Source of the DNA: Candidatus Methanoperedens sp.
GTDB taxonomy: Archaea; Halobacteriota; Methanosarcinia; Methanosarcinales; Methanoperedenaceae
Assembly (NCBI GenBank): GCA_021409285.1
Contig: JAGFND010000004.1
Coordinates: forward strand, 1-48,262
Direction: 5' to 3'
DNA length: 48,262 bases
Position 1 is the stretch's first letter, and each line of letters starts with the position of its first letter. The position numbers were made by a program, and so were the translations under genes. The notes below the pieces were generated by a model. That model did no database searches and was not told the origin of the DNA. It was given only the letters and a program-made list of their open reading frames with translations. Shown here piece after piece: positions 1-7,463 of the stretch.

Positions 1-593
1 AATCTCTGGATCTCACCCCAGATTTGGTTTTCGTCTTCTTTGAGTGAACCCATAAGCAGGTTCCTGACAATCTCTTTCTGGTCGGTAGTTGAAGAACCAG
101 AGAGTACTGCAAGCATTCCTGATACGAATTTCTCTTCTCTCCAATCCTTCTGGTAGAACTTCTTAAAATCGGAAACCCTCTTTTTATTATCAAAGAATTT
201 AGAATATTTTTCAAGGAATTTATCAAGATAGAAATCTTCAATGCCAATCTCACATTTGATATCCGATATCTTACTGTTCTCGAATTTTGTGGAATAAAGC
301 TGTATATCAAGAAGCCAGTTGCATTTATGTTCTCGTTCTGCAGCAGGTGAATAAATAAGATAACTTGATGTTGTATCATCATGCTCAAGGAGTTTTTTTG
401 TCTCGAAGAAGTTGTTGTTCAAGTTATGTGTTTTTATGCCTTTTTCAGCAAGAGCAAATTTGATGGACTCAAGACCTTCAGCATTCGCTGTCCTGTCCCT
501 GTCATACCAGAAGACGATCTTTCTTTTCTCATAATCATCCTTAACTTCGAACTTTTTGAGTATGCTCTGGATTGTCTTTTCTGTGTTTAGCAT
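1..593 (-). CDS. pglZ: BREX alkaline-phosphatase-domain protein PglZ, N-terminal part (runs off window)
   Basis: An open frame of about 197 codons reads from ATG at 593 to the window edge without a stop. It is preceded by a good Shine-Dalgarno (TGGAGA, about 12 bases upstream). The N-terminus contains KIVFWYDRDRTANAEGL, then LIYSPAAERE, NWLLDIQLYS and a KFLEKYSKFFDNKKR stretch. This layout is that of the N-terminal region of PglZ from BREX phage-exclusion systems, where the acidic FWYD segment and the LIYSP/LLDI blocks recur. The catalytic phosphatase core would lie to the left of the window. The gene reads away from the island's other BREX scraps in the canonical order (brxB, brxC, pglX, pglZ). 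Whether the full gene is intact cannot be seen here. Confidence 0.8.
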   Translation of the reverse strand, partial: MLNTEKTIQSILKKFEVKDDYEKRKIVFWYDRDRTANAEGLESIKFALAEKGIKTHNLNNNFFETKKLLEHDDTTSSYLIYSPAAEREHKCNWLLDIQLYSTKFENSKISDIKCEIGIEDFYLDKFLEKYSKFFDNKKRVSDFKKFYQKDWREEKFVSGMLAVLSGSSTTDQKEIVRNLLMGSLKEDENQIWGEIQR

Positions 594-618
594 TTTAGAT
601 CAAATCTCCATAATATAC

Positions 619-711
619 TTATTCTCCACAATGCTGGCAGGGTAATGTTACCCCGTATGTACATTTATTACAATTTTCGCAGTGGATTCTTATAACAGGA
701 ACACCGGCAAT
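619..711 (-). other. Short zinc-ribbon-like reading frame, possible relic
   Basis: A 30-codon stop-to-stop frame has two Cys clusters (CENCNKC and CQHCGE) and ends at a TAA. It contains no ATG, GTG or TTG; the only plausible initiator is ATT. The cysteine spacing resembles a treble-clef or zinc-ribbon scrap. It lies in the 160-base space between pglZ and a TPR gene. It may be the tail of a lost gene, or chance. Confidence 0.25.
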
Positions 712-755
712 TTATAAATCCTTATTTACAGTTGCAATTATAATTCTTTGTCATT

Positions 756-1547
756 TTATCCTATTGTAATATCGGCAAAAAGAATTTCCTTCAATTTAAA
801 AAAGTTGTCGTAATCCGCATCGTCTGGATCTCCAAACATGGTTTTTCGATCTAAATATAAATATTCTGCTTTTAATTGCTCAAATTGACGTCTTTTCAGT
901 TTGGCGGGAATCTCGAAATCATCGTTATCAGAATCACCGTCATCAAACTCTTCTTTATCAACTTTTGATTTAGGATAATTTTGTTTATAAAGTTCACAAT
1001 ATAGTTTATATGGGTCCATATTTGAATATTTCTCATAATATTTATCCCAAATCTCTTCTATGAATTTTAAATCCTTTTCATTGAATAATGCTTTGATCTC
1101 TTTTTCGTATTCATGTTGATCAAATGATTTTTCTAAATCTTCAGTTATCCATTTATCGAATTTTTCGACAAATTTTTTCTTATCTCCTTTTTTCAGATAT
1201 GCAAAAGCGATAAATAGACCATTGCTATAATCATGTCCATTAACTTCAAAATCCTTTAAGTGTTCAATCGCCTTTTCATAATTATTTATAAATAAATAAG
1301 CTTTCCCAAGATCATTGTCCCAGATAAATTTGAATTTATCTTTCAAATCAATAATTCTTTGATATGTCTTGATTGTATTTTCAATATCATCCATTCCAAG
1401 ATACAATTCTGCTATATCTGTAAGTGGGTTCATACACTCAGGATATTCCAAAGCCACTTTTTCTAATCCTTTAATTCTTTCTTTATTGTCTTTTTCTGTA
1501 TCCCAGATATTATGAGTTGCATCTTTACATTCTTCTTCACGACCCAT
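756..1547 (-). CDS. Tetratricopeptide-repeat protein of unknown function
   Basis: The protein has 263 residues, is acidic and soluble, and has no signal peptide. Helical repeats in the first 150 residues (PLTDIAELYLGMDDIENTIK, then DLGKAYLFINNYEKAIEHL and GLFIAFAYLKKGDKKKF) match the TPR pattern. The C-terminal third is charged, with a DDGDSDNDD stretch. No catalytic motif is visible. Its place among pglZ and HEPN/MNT genes makes a defence or toxin-antitoxin link plausible, but nothing in the protein shows it. The start at 1547 has an AGGAATC-like Shine-Dalgarno on the minus strand. Confidence 0.6.
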   Translation of the reverse strand: MGREEECKDATHNIWDTEKDNKERIKGLEKVALEYPECMNPLTDIAELYLGMDDIENTIKTYQRIIDLKDKFKFIWDNDLGKAYLFINNYEKAIEHLKDFEVNGHDYSNGLFIAFAYLKKGDKKKFVEKFDKWITEDLEKSFDQHEYEKEIKALFNEKDLKFIEEIWDKYYEKYSNMDPYKLYCELYKQNYPKSKVDKEEFDDGDSDNDDFEIPAKLKRRQFEQLKAEYLYLDRKTMFGDPDDADYDNFFKLKEILFADITIG

Positions 1548-1604
1548 ATGATTCCTCCATTTTTATTTGTATTTAAATTTTCTCTAAGTTTTTCGGAAAC
1601 TTTT

Positions 1605-1997
1605 CTATTTTAGCATCTCCATCATATCTTGATATACTTTATTCATAAAATTATAATAATCTTTGATTTTTGAATGAATTTCCTCTGCCACTTTTTCATG
1701 ATAGGTATGTGAAGTAAGGTTTCTGTCATCAGTCATTTCAAGTGCTTTTATTGTCTCTTCTTCAGTTAGTAATTTCACATTAAAAGCTTCCCTGAAGCAT
1801 GATTTTGGGGAATTGCATATTATCCCTTCATTCACTTTCAGATATTCCTTTAATAATTTCCAGAATATCTCAAAGCTGTACTCAAACCTCTGTATCGCAG
1901 CATCTCGAACTATTACAGAGTAACGCTCTTCTGTTATCTCTCTTAATGTTTTTAGTGCTTTTCCCGTATCTTCTGCAATTAATCCCAGCTTTTCCAT
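1605..1997 (-). CDS. HEPN-domain protein, HI0074 family (MNT partner)
   Basis: This is a 130-residue all-helical protein of the family annotated as 'nucleotidyltransferase substrate binding, HI0074 type', which are HEPN proteins. The HEPN R-x4-H motif is present as RNLTSH near residue 92. The pattern RFEYSFEIFWKLLKEYL followed by SPKSCFREAF is typical of the family. It overlaps the upstream MNT gene by 19 bases, so the two are translationally coupled. In characterised pairs the HEPN protein is an RNase toxin that is adenylylated and silenced by the MNT partner; that role is inferred here from family and arrangement. Confidence 0.85.
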   Translation of the reverse strand: MEKLGLIAEDTGKALKTLREITEERYSVIVRDAAIQRFEYSFEIFWKLLKEYLKVNEGIICNSPKSCFREAFNVKLLTEEETIKALEMTDDRNLTSHTYHEKVAEEIHSKIKDYYNFMNKVYQDMMEMLK

Positions 1998-2290
1998 AAC
2001 TTCCCTTCCTTCAACGCTTTTTCTCTGAAAATCTGCGAAACTTTAGAAATATCCACTACATCAACTTTATAAGGGATATTCATATCTTCAAGTTTTTCTT
2101 TCAAAATAGTTAATTTCTTCTTATTGCATTCATTCTTTGGCAATAAACCTATATCAATATCAGAAAATTTATTAAAATCTTCTCGTGCTCTTGAACCGAA
2201 CAATATGATCTGGATATCCTCTCCTCTAAAGATATCGAGTACAGTTCTTTTTACTTGATTTAGACTATTTTCATAAATATTGTATTTCAT
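1979..2290 (-). CDS. MNT-type nucleotidyltransferase (antitoxin of HEPN/MNT pair)
   Basis: This 103-residue minimal nucleotidyltransferase has the GS-x10-D-x-D signature (GSRAREDFNKFSDIDIG, about residues 32-48) and a later acidic VDVVDIS strand that supplies the third carboxylate. It overlaps the downstream HEPN gene by 19 bases, the usual gene order for this toxin-antitoxin class. Its start lies five bases from a 63-base exact repeat that contains a pglX scrap. Recombination therefore placed a foreign sequence immediately upstream, and the original promoter may be lost. Confidence 0.87.
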   Translation of the reverse strand: MKYNIYENSLNQVKRTVLDIFRGEDIQIILFGSRAREDFNKFSDIDIGLLPKNECNKKKLTILKEKLEDMNIPYKVDVVDISKVSQIFREKALKEGKLWKSWD

Positions 2291-2294
2291 ATAA

Positions 2295-2357
2295 GAATAT
2301 TCTTAAACTTAACCTTGATTTCATCCATACCCCCTACCCTTCCCGGATGTGAAGAGC
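2295..2357. repeat. 63-bp exact direct repeat, copy 1
   Basis: Bases 2295-2357 are identical to 4733-4795 by eye. The part from about 2330 onward encodes, on the minus strand, LFTSGKGRG of PglX. The first 35 bases (AATATTCTTAAACTTAACC...) are not from that gene. Having the same breakpoint joined to the same non-pglX flank twice means one rearranged piece was duplicated after it formed. Confidence 0.9.
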
Positions 2358-2404
2358 CAGTAAATGGATCTTTTTTGGTAAGTCCTGGCGTGGTCTTTAA
2401 ATAA
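2330..2404 (-). pseudogene. pglX: pglX internal fragment (scrap 1)
   Basis: Read on the minus strand this encodes [20 protein letters not shown] and GRG. It is nearly the same as bases 5595-5669 inside the larger pglX remnant ([20 protein letters not shown]). It is about 25 codons with no start of its own, and the frame ends shortly after the motif. It lies between the MNT gene and the AlbA_2 gene. Confidence 0.85.
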
Positions 2405-2450
2405 TTCTTCGTTGCTCATTTAGTTTTTATCTCTCTTTTTATTCAGTTAT

Positions 2451-3254
2451 TTAATTTATATCAGATGGCGTCTTTATGGCGTCATTGTGGCGTCTTTGGC
2501 GTCTTAGACTGTACGCTGTACCTTTCCCGGTAATACCGATCTGTTCAAATAATCCTGATGATACCAGTTCTGCCAGATCCCGTGAAGAGGTTCTTTCAGA
2601 TGTATTGCAGACTTCCTGATATTCTTTATTTGTAATGTTTCCATTCTTTTTGACATACATCACAGCTTTGATCTGCCTTTCATTCAAATTCAGGCTGCTC
2701 AAATAATCTTCATTATAAATATCCTTTCTAAATATTACCTGAAAACCCTGATATTCCTCAAATATCGGTTCGGGTAGTCCAGCATTAAGGCAATACTTTT
2801 GCATTTTGTCTATGCCGCTTCCCCATTGTTCGATCAGTTCAGTATCATAGAAAACTTCTGCCAGTCCTTTATTTCGAAGGGTTGATGAATGAGGTTTATA
2901 AAGTTCTTCAAGAGGATAATCCCATATCTGGTCTCTTTCTGGTCTGCCTGTCATTACAAATTCGAGATTTATATTTTTATGAATGAAATCCATACCTTCA
3001 TCGATCTGTATCTTTTCAATTTCAGGGATGAGCCTGGGTTCAGTGCCTTGAGATATCTGGTTTACCCACTGGTTGATGGTTTCTTTTCCGATATTTATTC
3101 CTTTGATATTGTTTTTATCGGATACGCCTATGAAAATGACACCGCCTCTTGTGTTGGCAAAAGCTACCAAGGATTCAATGCATCGCTCATCGAACTTTTC
3201 TTTGAATTCGACGGTTTCTGATTCTCCTGTTTTGATGAGGTCTTGTAGGTTCAT
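2451..3254 (-). pseudogene. AlbA_2 (Schlafen-like) transcriptional regulator with internal deletions
   Basis: The N-terminal AlbA_2 block is clear (ESETVEFKEKF, then LVAFANTRGGVIFIGVSD), as is the family's C-terminal part (YKPHSSTLRNKGLAEVFYDT, IEQWGSGIDKM, GLPEPIFEE, then a winged helix). Two segments normally between them are absent. PEIEKIQIDEG jumps to MDFIHKNIN, and WDYPLEEL jumps directly to YKPHSS, omitting the NA-HRDY and iW-NPG region (about 50-60 residues). The frame stays open through both gaps. At 267 residues it is far shorter than the usual 400-480. It is probably non-functional for the central ATPase-like module, although the HTH could still fold. The C-terminal RRHNDAIKTPSDIN is a natural tail. 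Confidence 0.75.
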
Positions 3255-3282
3255 TTTCGGATTGTTTCATTAATTGGTGTAT

Positions 3283-4152
3283 CTATCTGGATTTCGAATT
3301 AACTCCTTTTAGTAACTTATTTGCATCAACATTAAAACCACACGATTGAAGCTCTTTCACCATTTCCAATTCCCACCCATTTTTAAAAGGCGTGAACAAT
3401 ATTCCCAGTATATCCGAAGGCAGCTCAAAATCGTCTTCCTCTTTAAAAAGAACAAGTACATTATTTCGCCCAAGCTTGCCAATAAAATAACCCAATTCCA
3501 ATATCACATTTTGGCGAGTTCTTAATTTTGAAGACCCTGGAAAGTTTTTTACTTCACAACCTTTATCCTCAGGTGAAAGAAGAACAATCGCAAATGGAAT
3601 GTCTTCGGAACAATCTTCGAACTTTTCTATGATTGTTCTTCCTTTGTTTGGTTGTTCATGCAAAATGATCGGTTCTAAATCTAATTTTTCGAGTGATCTG
3701 GCAACCGCCAGTTTCATTTCCCCATCGTGACCATGAACTACAAAAACTTTTTTGGTTTTAGAGATAATCTCCTTTTTTTTGCTACTTTTTTTTATATTTT
3801 CAGATCTTTTATATCCTGGAGGACCTTTGATTAATTCATCAGTTATATCTTCACCCTTATCAGTAACATACCATTCATCAGAAATTCCTAAAACTATGTC
3901 GTTACTTGCTTTTCTTTCAGTTATTATTTTTGGTAATAATCCTGCTGATTTTTCAGCAGTTCTATTTATTTTAATTCTAATTATATCATTAGGCTTAATT
4001 GGCTTTCCATTGACTGTGATAATATCTCCATTTTCATAAGGATTCAAAAATCTCTCAGTCAATTGTCCTTTTGATAAATCCAACTTTATTTCGTCACCCC
4101 AAGAATTGGATTCTGTTGTGATCCTGACATGATAATACTCTTCTTTGCTCAT
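3283..4152 (-). CDS. TIR-like (PF10137-type) effector with N-terminal extension
   Basis: The protein has 289 residues. The C-terminal domain from about residue 134 has KVFVVHGHDGEMKLAVARSL, ILHEQPNKGRTIIEKFE, FAIVLLSPEDKG, RQNVILELGYFIGKLGR and ELPSDILGI. This is the predicted nucleotide-binding TIR-like family (CAP12/PCTIR type). TIR domains of this kind cleave NAD+ or related nucleotides in anti-phage systems; the activity here is inferred. Residues 1-120 form a separate, unrecognised, beta-rich-looking domain that probably senses or tethers. The ATG overlaps, as ATGA, the stop of a pglX 3'-end scrap at 4149-4199, showing it was translated from an operon with pglX. A second copy of its 5' end follows the larger pglX remnant at 5275-5311. 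Confidence 0.85.
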   Translation of the reverse strand: MSKEEYYHVRITTESNSWGDEIKLDLSKGQLTERFLNPYENGDIITVNGKPIKPNDIIRIKINRTAEKSAGLLPKIITERKASNDIVLGISDEWYVTDKGEDITDELIKGPPGYKRSENIKKSSKKKEIISKTKKVFVVHGHDGEMKLAVARSLEKLDLEPIILHEQPNKGRTIIEKFEDCSEDIPFAIVLLSPEDKGCEVKNFPGSSKLRTRQNVILELGYFIGKLGRNNVLVLFKEEDDFELPSDILGILFTPFKNGWELEMVKELQSCGFNVDANKLLKGVNSKSR

Positions 4153-4199
4153 ACCTCCTCCACCAGCCCCTCAAACTTCACATAATTCACCGCCACCAT
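4149..4199 (-). pseudogene. pglX: pglX 3'-end fragment (scrap 2), coupled to the TIR gene
   Basis: Sixteen codons plus stop encode MVAVNYVKFEGLVEEV, closely matching the C-terminus [15 protein letters not shown] of the larger pglX remnant. The TGA stop overlaps the TIR gene's ATG. The other side ends exactly at the stop codon of the RelE gene (4200), so the RelE/antitoxin cassette sits where the rest of pglX should be. Confidence 0.85.
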
Positions 4200-4514
4200 C
4201 TACAATCCCCCGATGCCACTCAATGCTTTTCTAATTTCACGGGCGCCATGCATTACCTCAAGAATCTCAATATTGCTGTCTGGTTCAATGATTCTATAAA
4301 CAATTCTGTAATTATAATAAACAATTTCCCTAAATCCATAACTTTCAAGTTCCGGCACGATGCGACCGCAAAAGGGCATTGTTTCAAGTTTTATAGTTGC
4401 ACCTATAAGTGATTTAATAAATCGAGTAGCGTATATCTTTGAGTCTCTGGCAATATATTTGTGAATCGCCTCTAAATCACCACTTGCCTTTTCAGTCCAT
4501 TTTATTTTGACCAT
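4200..4514 (-). CDS. RelE/ParE-family toxin
   Basis: This 104-residue protein begins VKIKWTEKASGDLEAIHKYI and contains TIKLETMPFCGRIVPE, YGFREIVYYNYRIVYRI and VMHGAREIRKAL. These are typical of the ParE/RelE toxin fold (type II toxin-antitoxin, plasmid-stabilisation family). ParE members target gyrase and RelE members cleave ribosome-bound mRNA; which applies cannot be told. It overlaps the antitoxin gene by 13 bases. Its stop codon directly abuts a pglX scrap. Confidence 0.88.
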   Translation of the reverse strand: MVKIKWTEKASGDLEAIHKYIARDSKIYATRFIKSLIGATIKLETMPFCGRIVPELESYGFREIVYYNYRIVYRIIEPDSNIEILEVMHGAREIRKALSGIGGL

Positions 4515-4687
4515 TTGTCAACTCTTTTTAGGAGTTCTTCCGTGGATATCAATTTCCCATTTTCAGCATCTTGAAGCCCTTTGAAAACCTGTGCAACAAA
4601 GTCAATTTCATACATAATGTCTTCAAGCGATGAGTCATCAGGCAATCGTTTTATTGTTTCTATGCTTACTTCTTTCAGTAAAGCCAT
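4502..4687 (-). CDS. Antitoxin for the RelE/ParE toxin
   Basis: This 61-residue protein (MALLKEVSIETIKRLPDDSS then LEDIMYEIDFVAQVFKGLQD and LISTEELLKRVDKW) belongs to the small antitoxin family habitually encoded upstream of ParE-type toxins. The residue pattern with a short terminal LKRVDKW helix fits toxin wrapping. It overlaps the toxin start, so the pair is co-translated. A 63-base repeat containing a pglX scrap lies 46 bases upstream. Confidence 0.8.
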   Translation of the reverse strand: MALLKEVSIETIKRLPDDSSLEDIMYEIDFVAQVFKGLQDAENGKLISTEELLKRVDKWSK

Positions 4688-4732
4688 TTTCTACACCTCA
4701 AATTTTAAACATTGAACTTTTAGATTTATATG

Positions 4733-4795
4733 GAATATTCTTAAACTTAACCTTGATTTCATCCATACCCCCTACCCTTCCCGGATGTGAAGAGC
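4733..4795. repeat. 63-bp exact direct repeat, copy 2 (contains pglX scrap 3)
   Basis: Identical to 2295-2357. Bases 4752-4795 encode LFTSGKGRG of PglX on the minus strand. The repeat lies between the antitoxin start and the stop of the second MNT gene. Scrap 3 (internal pglX) and scrap 2 (pglX 3' end) flank the toxin-antitoxin pair in the order expected if the pair had been inserted into, or replaced the middle of, one pglX copy. Confidence 0.9.
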
Positions 4796-4805
4796 TTCCA
4801 GAAAG

Positions 4806-5237
4806 CTATAGCAAAATCTCTGAACAAATCAGCGGAATGTCCCAAAGCCTATCACCTTCATAATATTTTATTTTTGTTTTCTCAATTCTTTTTATAAATT
4901 CCTTTAACTGTTCTTTGAAAAAAGCGTTCTTATCATAGAATATTTCCATTCCAAGAACCAGTGTGGCAAAGAGAGGCGATATATTGTTGAAATTTTGTAA
5001 GGCATCATTTCTGGTAAGACATATGGTATCTATCTTTTTACTGAATTTTATGATGAAATCAATCCTCAGATTCCTTATAATTTCTTCACCTCCTTCTCTT
5101 TCCAATATAATAATAAAATCTATATCTGATCTTGCAGTGGCAGTACCTCTTGACCTTGAACCAAAAAGTACCACACTTACTAAATTTTCACCAAACTTTT
5201 CAATACATTTTATAGTAAAATATTCAGCTTCGATCAT
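4806..5237 (-). CDS. MNT-family nucleotidyltransferase without visible HEPN partner
   Basis: The protein has 143 residues with GSRSRGTATARSDIDFII (GS-x10-D-x-D, about residues 26-43) and a third acidic strand at LRIDFIIK. It differs from the MNT at 1979-2290 in length and sequence. A C-terminal helical part (FFKEQLKEFIKRIEKTKIKY) follows. No HEPN gene is adjacent; the 3' side runs into the 63-base repeat. A partner may have been lost, or it may be a self-contained enzyme. Confidence 0.8.
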   Translation of the reverse strand: MIEAEYFTIKCIEKFGENLVSVVLFGSRSRGTATARSDIDFIIILEREGGEEIIRNLRIDFIIKFSKKIDTICLTRNDALQNFNNISPLFATLVLGMEIFYDKNAFFKEQLKEFIKRIEKTKIKYYEGDRLWDIPLICSEILL

Positions 5238-5274
5238 ATACCACCTGAATTTGAAAACATTGAATAGGATTTAA

Positions 5275-5311
5275 TTGTTATCCTGACATGATAATACTCT
5301 TCTTTATTCAT
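5275..5311 (-). pseudogene. 5' fragment of a second TIR-effector gene
   Basis: From ATG at 5311 the frame reads [12 protein letters not shown] before diverging, against MSKEEYYHVRITTES in the full TIR gene at 4152. The ATG overlaps the TGA of the pglX remnant (ATGA), the same coupling seen for scrap 2. It is about twelve codons long and shows that a pglX-TIR junction existed in two copies. Confidence 0.85.
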
Positions 5312-6123
5312 ATCCCCTCCACCAGCCCTTCAAACTTCGCATAATTCACAGCCACCCCATCATCAAGATCAATATCAATAAACCCAAGCGCCTTATTGTT
5401 CAGCTTTTCATCATACGCCACAAGCTCCTGCATCAATTTCCCGAGCCTCTCTTTCTCCTGCTTATCCCGCGCCGACTCAGATGACAGCATAGCGATCCTT
5501 GCATCAAGCTTTGCCTCAAGTTCAAGCAGATAATCTGTCCTCATCTTTGCCAGCAGCGTCTTATCATACCTGTGCATATACACCAGCGCATTGAACCCCC
5601 TGCCCTTCCCGGATGTGAACAGCCAGTAAATGGGTCTTTTCTGGTAAGTCCTGGCGTGGTCTTTGAATAACGACTTCAGGAAGTAGTTCCGTATGATCTT
5701 CTCAGATGACTCGCCGCCCTTTTTTGTTTTTGAGAGCGCCCCTGCTATGAAATCAAGGTTCTCTGCAAGGCTCTCAGATCCGAATGTAACCTTGAGGAAT
5801 TCCTTGAACCTTGATACAATGTCATCTTTGAAGTATTCATCCTCAAGCACAGGAATGATGTTATCATCGTCAGGCATAAACGACGGCGCCCCATTTGAAT
5901 GAGTAATCTCTACTTTTTCCGCTGTTGCGGAAAGTCCATTATTATAGGCAAGAAACATATGGGGTTCGTCAATTATTGTTTTTCTGACCCCCCTGTTGAC
6001 ATTTCCCCTGACCTGTTTGAAACGATTTGTCATATTTAAGATCCATCTACATTTGATTATCCTACAGCCATTTTTGCAGTTTCTTTCCAGATGTATGGGG
6101 GGATTGGTACCTGTAAACCCCAT
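5308..6123 (-). pseudogene. pglX: Mosaic frame: AIPR fragment fused to PglX C-terminus
   Basis: This 271-codon frame is assembled from unlike parts. Residues 1-30 ([16 protein letters not shown]...) are the helicase 3' end read in another frame. Residues about 30-77 ([35 protein letters not shown]) match the AIPR abortive-infection family, whose NNG-s block is characteristic, but the following VNGGQT region is missing. From about residue 85 ([76 protein letters not shown]) it is the C-terminal part of the BREX adenine methyltransferase PglX. The catalytic methyltransferase domain is absent. The junctions are in frame, but a working protein is unlikely. Confidence 0.85.
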
Positions 6124-7463
6124 TTAATGCTCATTGGTTTTGAGCCATAGTGTTCTATGTAGTATACATGCCCTAAAAAAACATAAGACATTGTGTTTCC
6201 AAATTCATCATACTCTGGTCTTGCGTTTCCAACAAAATCTAATACGGTTAAACATTCTTTATTCTCTGCTAATCTTAGCCCTCTACCTAATTGCTGCAAG
6301 AAAATAGTTAAACTTTCAGTTGGTCTTAAAAACAATACTGTATCTATTTCAGGTATATCAACACCTTCATTGTAAATATCAACAACAAATAAATAATTGA
6401 TTTCCTTTTTTTGAAATTTCGATTTAATGCTTTCCCTTAAATCATCCCTTCCATTACCACTAACTATAAAGTCGGCCTTTAAACCAGCTAAGACAAACTT
6501 TTCAGCCATATAAGATGCATGATCTTTTGTTACGCAAAATCCTATGGCTCTAACATCTTCAAAGTCTCTTAGATAGCTTTTGCATTTCTGAATTATCTCA
6601 CCAACTCTTATATCGTTTTGTGCATAAAACCTTGAAAGTTCACTTGATAAATATCTACCATTTTGCCACGTTGCATTTGACAAATCAACGCTATCACTTA
6701 TACCAAAGTATTGAAATGGGCATAGAAGTTTTCTATTTAATGCTTCCGGTAATCTAATTTCAGCAGCAATTGTGTTACAAAAATCGTTTAAAATATTTCC
6801 TCCACTCCTTCTTTCAGGAGTTGCCGTTAATCCCAATAATATTTCTGGCTTGAATTTATCTAAAATGGGTCTGTAACTAATTGCAGCTATATGATGAACT
6901 TCATCAATAATAATAAAATCATAATAGTTTTCTGTTAGTTGTAACTGACCTATTCTATTTTTTAAGGTCATAACAGAAGCAAATACAGCTTTATGATTAC
7001 TTGGCTCCTCTCCGTCAACCCATAATTCACCAAAATTATTCTCTCTCAATACACCTGCAAACATTGTTCTTGCTTGAATCAAGATTTCCTTTCTATGAGC
7101 AACAAAAAGAAGTTTTGCATTTGGATTTTTCTTTCGATAATTCTTGAAATCAAAGGCTGAAATAATGGTTTTACCTGTTCCTGTTGCAGCTACTAAAAGA
7201 TTTTTATTTCTATGATGAATTGTTCTTTCTACTTCTAATTTTTCAAGTATTTCTTGTTGAAATGGAAATGGTTTGATTTCAAAATAGAATGTTGCTTCAG
7301 TTCGATCATTTTGTCTCTCTTTTTTTAAAGCTTTACGTAATTTTTCAATATGCTCTTCTTTAATAAAAGTTTCAAACTCGTTATCCTGCCAATACGTTTC
7401 AAATGTTTTTTCAAACTTATCAATAATGTGTCCAATTTCTTTTGTCGTTATTTTAAATTCCAT
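6057..7463 (-). CDS. DEAD/DEAH superfamily-2 helicase, C-terminal part of PLD-helicase
   Basis: The frame has 468 residues with SF2 motifs in order: Q-like FPFQQEIL, Walker A AATGTGKT (about 92-99), DEVHH (about 186-190), LTATPER (about 212-218), and motif [10 protein letters not shown] (about 391-398). It ends [20 protein letters not shown]... near the family's natural end. It lacks a proper N-terminus. [17 protein letters not shown] directly continues the sequence [10 protein letters not shown] that ends the preceding frame (7448-8080), so the two were one protein of about 670 residues. Such PLD-nuclease/helicases are common in restriction and defence islands and probably act on foreign DNA. 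Confidence 0.87.
   Translation of the reverse strand: MEFKITTKEIGHIIDKFEKTFETYWQDNEFETFIKEEHIEKLRKALKKERQNDRTEATFYFEIKPFPFQQEILEKLEVERTIHHRNKNLLVAATGTGKTIISAFDFKNYRKKNPNAKLLFVAHRKEILIQARTMFAGVLRENNFGELWVDGEEPSNHKAVFASVMTLKNRIGQLQLTENYYDFIIIDEVHHIAAISYRPILDKFKPEILLGLTATPERRSGGNILNDFCNTIAAEIRLPEALNRKLLCPFQYFGISDSVDLSNATWQNGRYLSSELSRFYAQNDIRVGEIIQKCKSYLRDFEDVRAIGFCVTKDHASYMAEKFVLAGLKADFIVSGNGRDDLRESIKSKFQKKEINYLFVVDIYNEGVDIPEIDTVLFLRPTESLTIFLQQLGRGLRLAENKECLTVLDFVGNARPEYDEFGNTMSYVFLGHVYYIEHYGSKPMSIKWGLQVPIPPYIWKETAKMAVG

Noticed and set aside
381-590. Plus-strand 69-codon frame at the left edge
   Set aside because: It is the opposite-strand shadow of pglZ, whose minus-strand translation matches the family.
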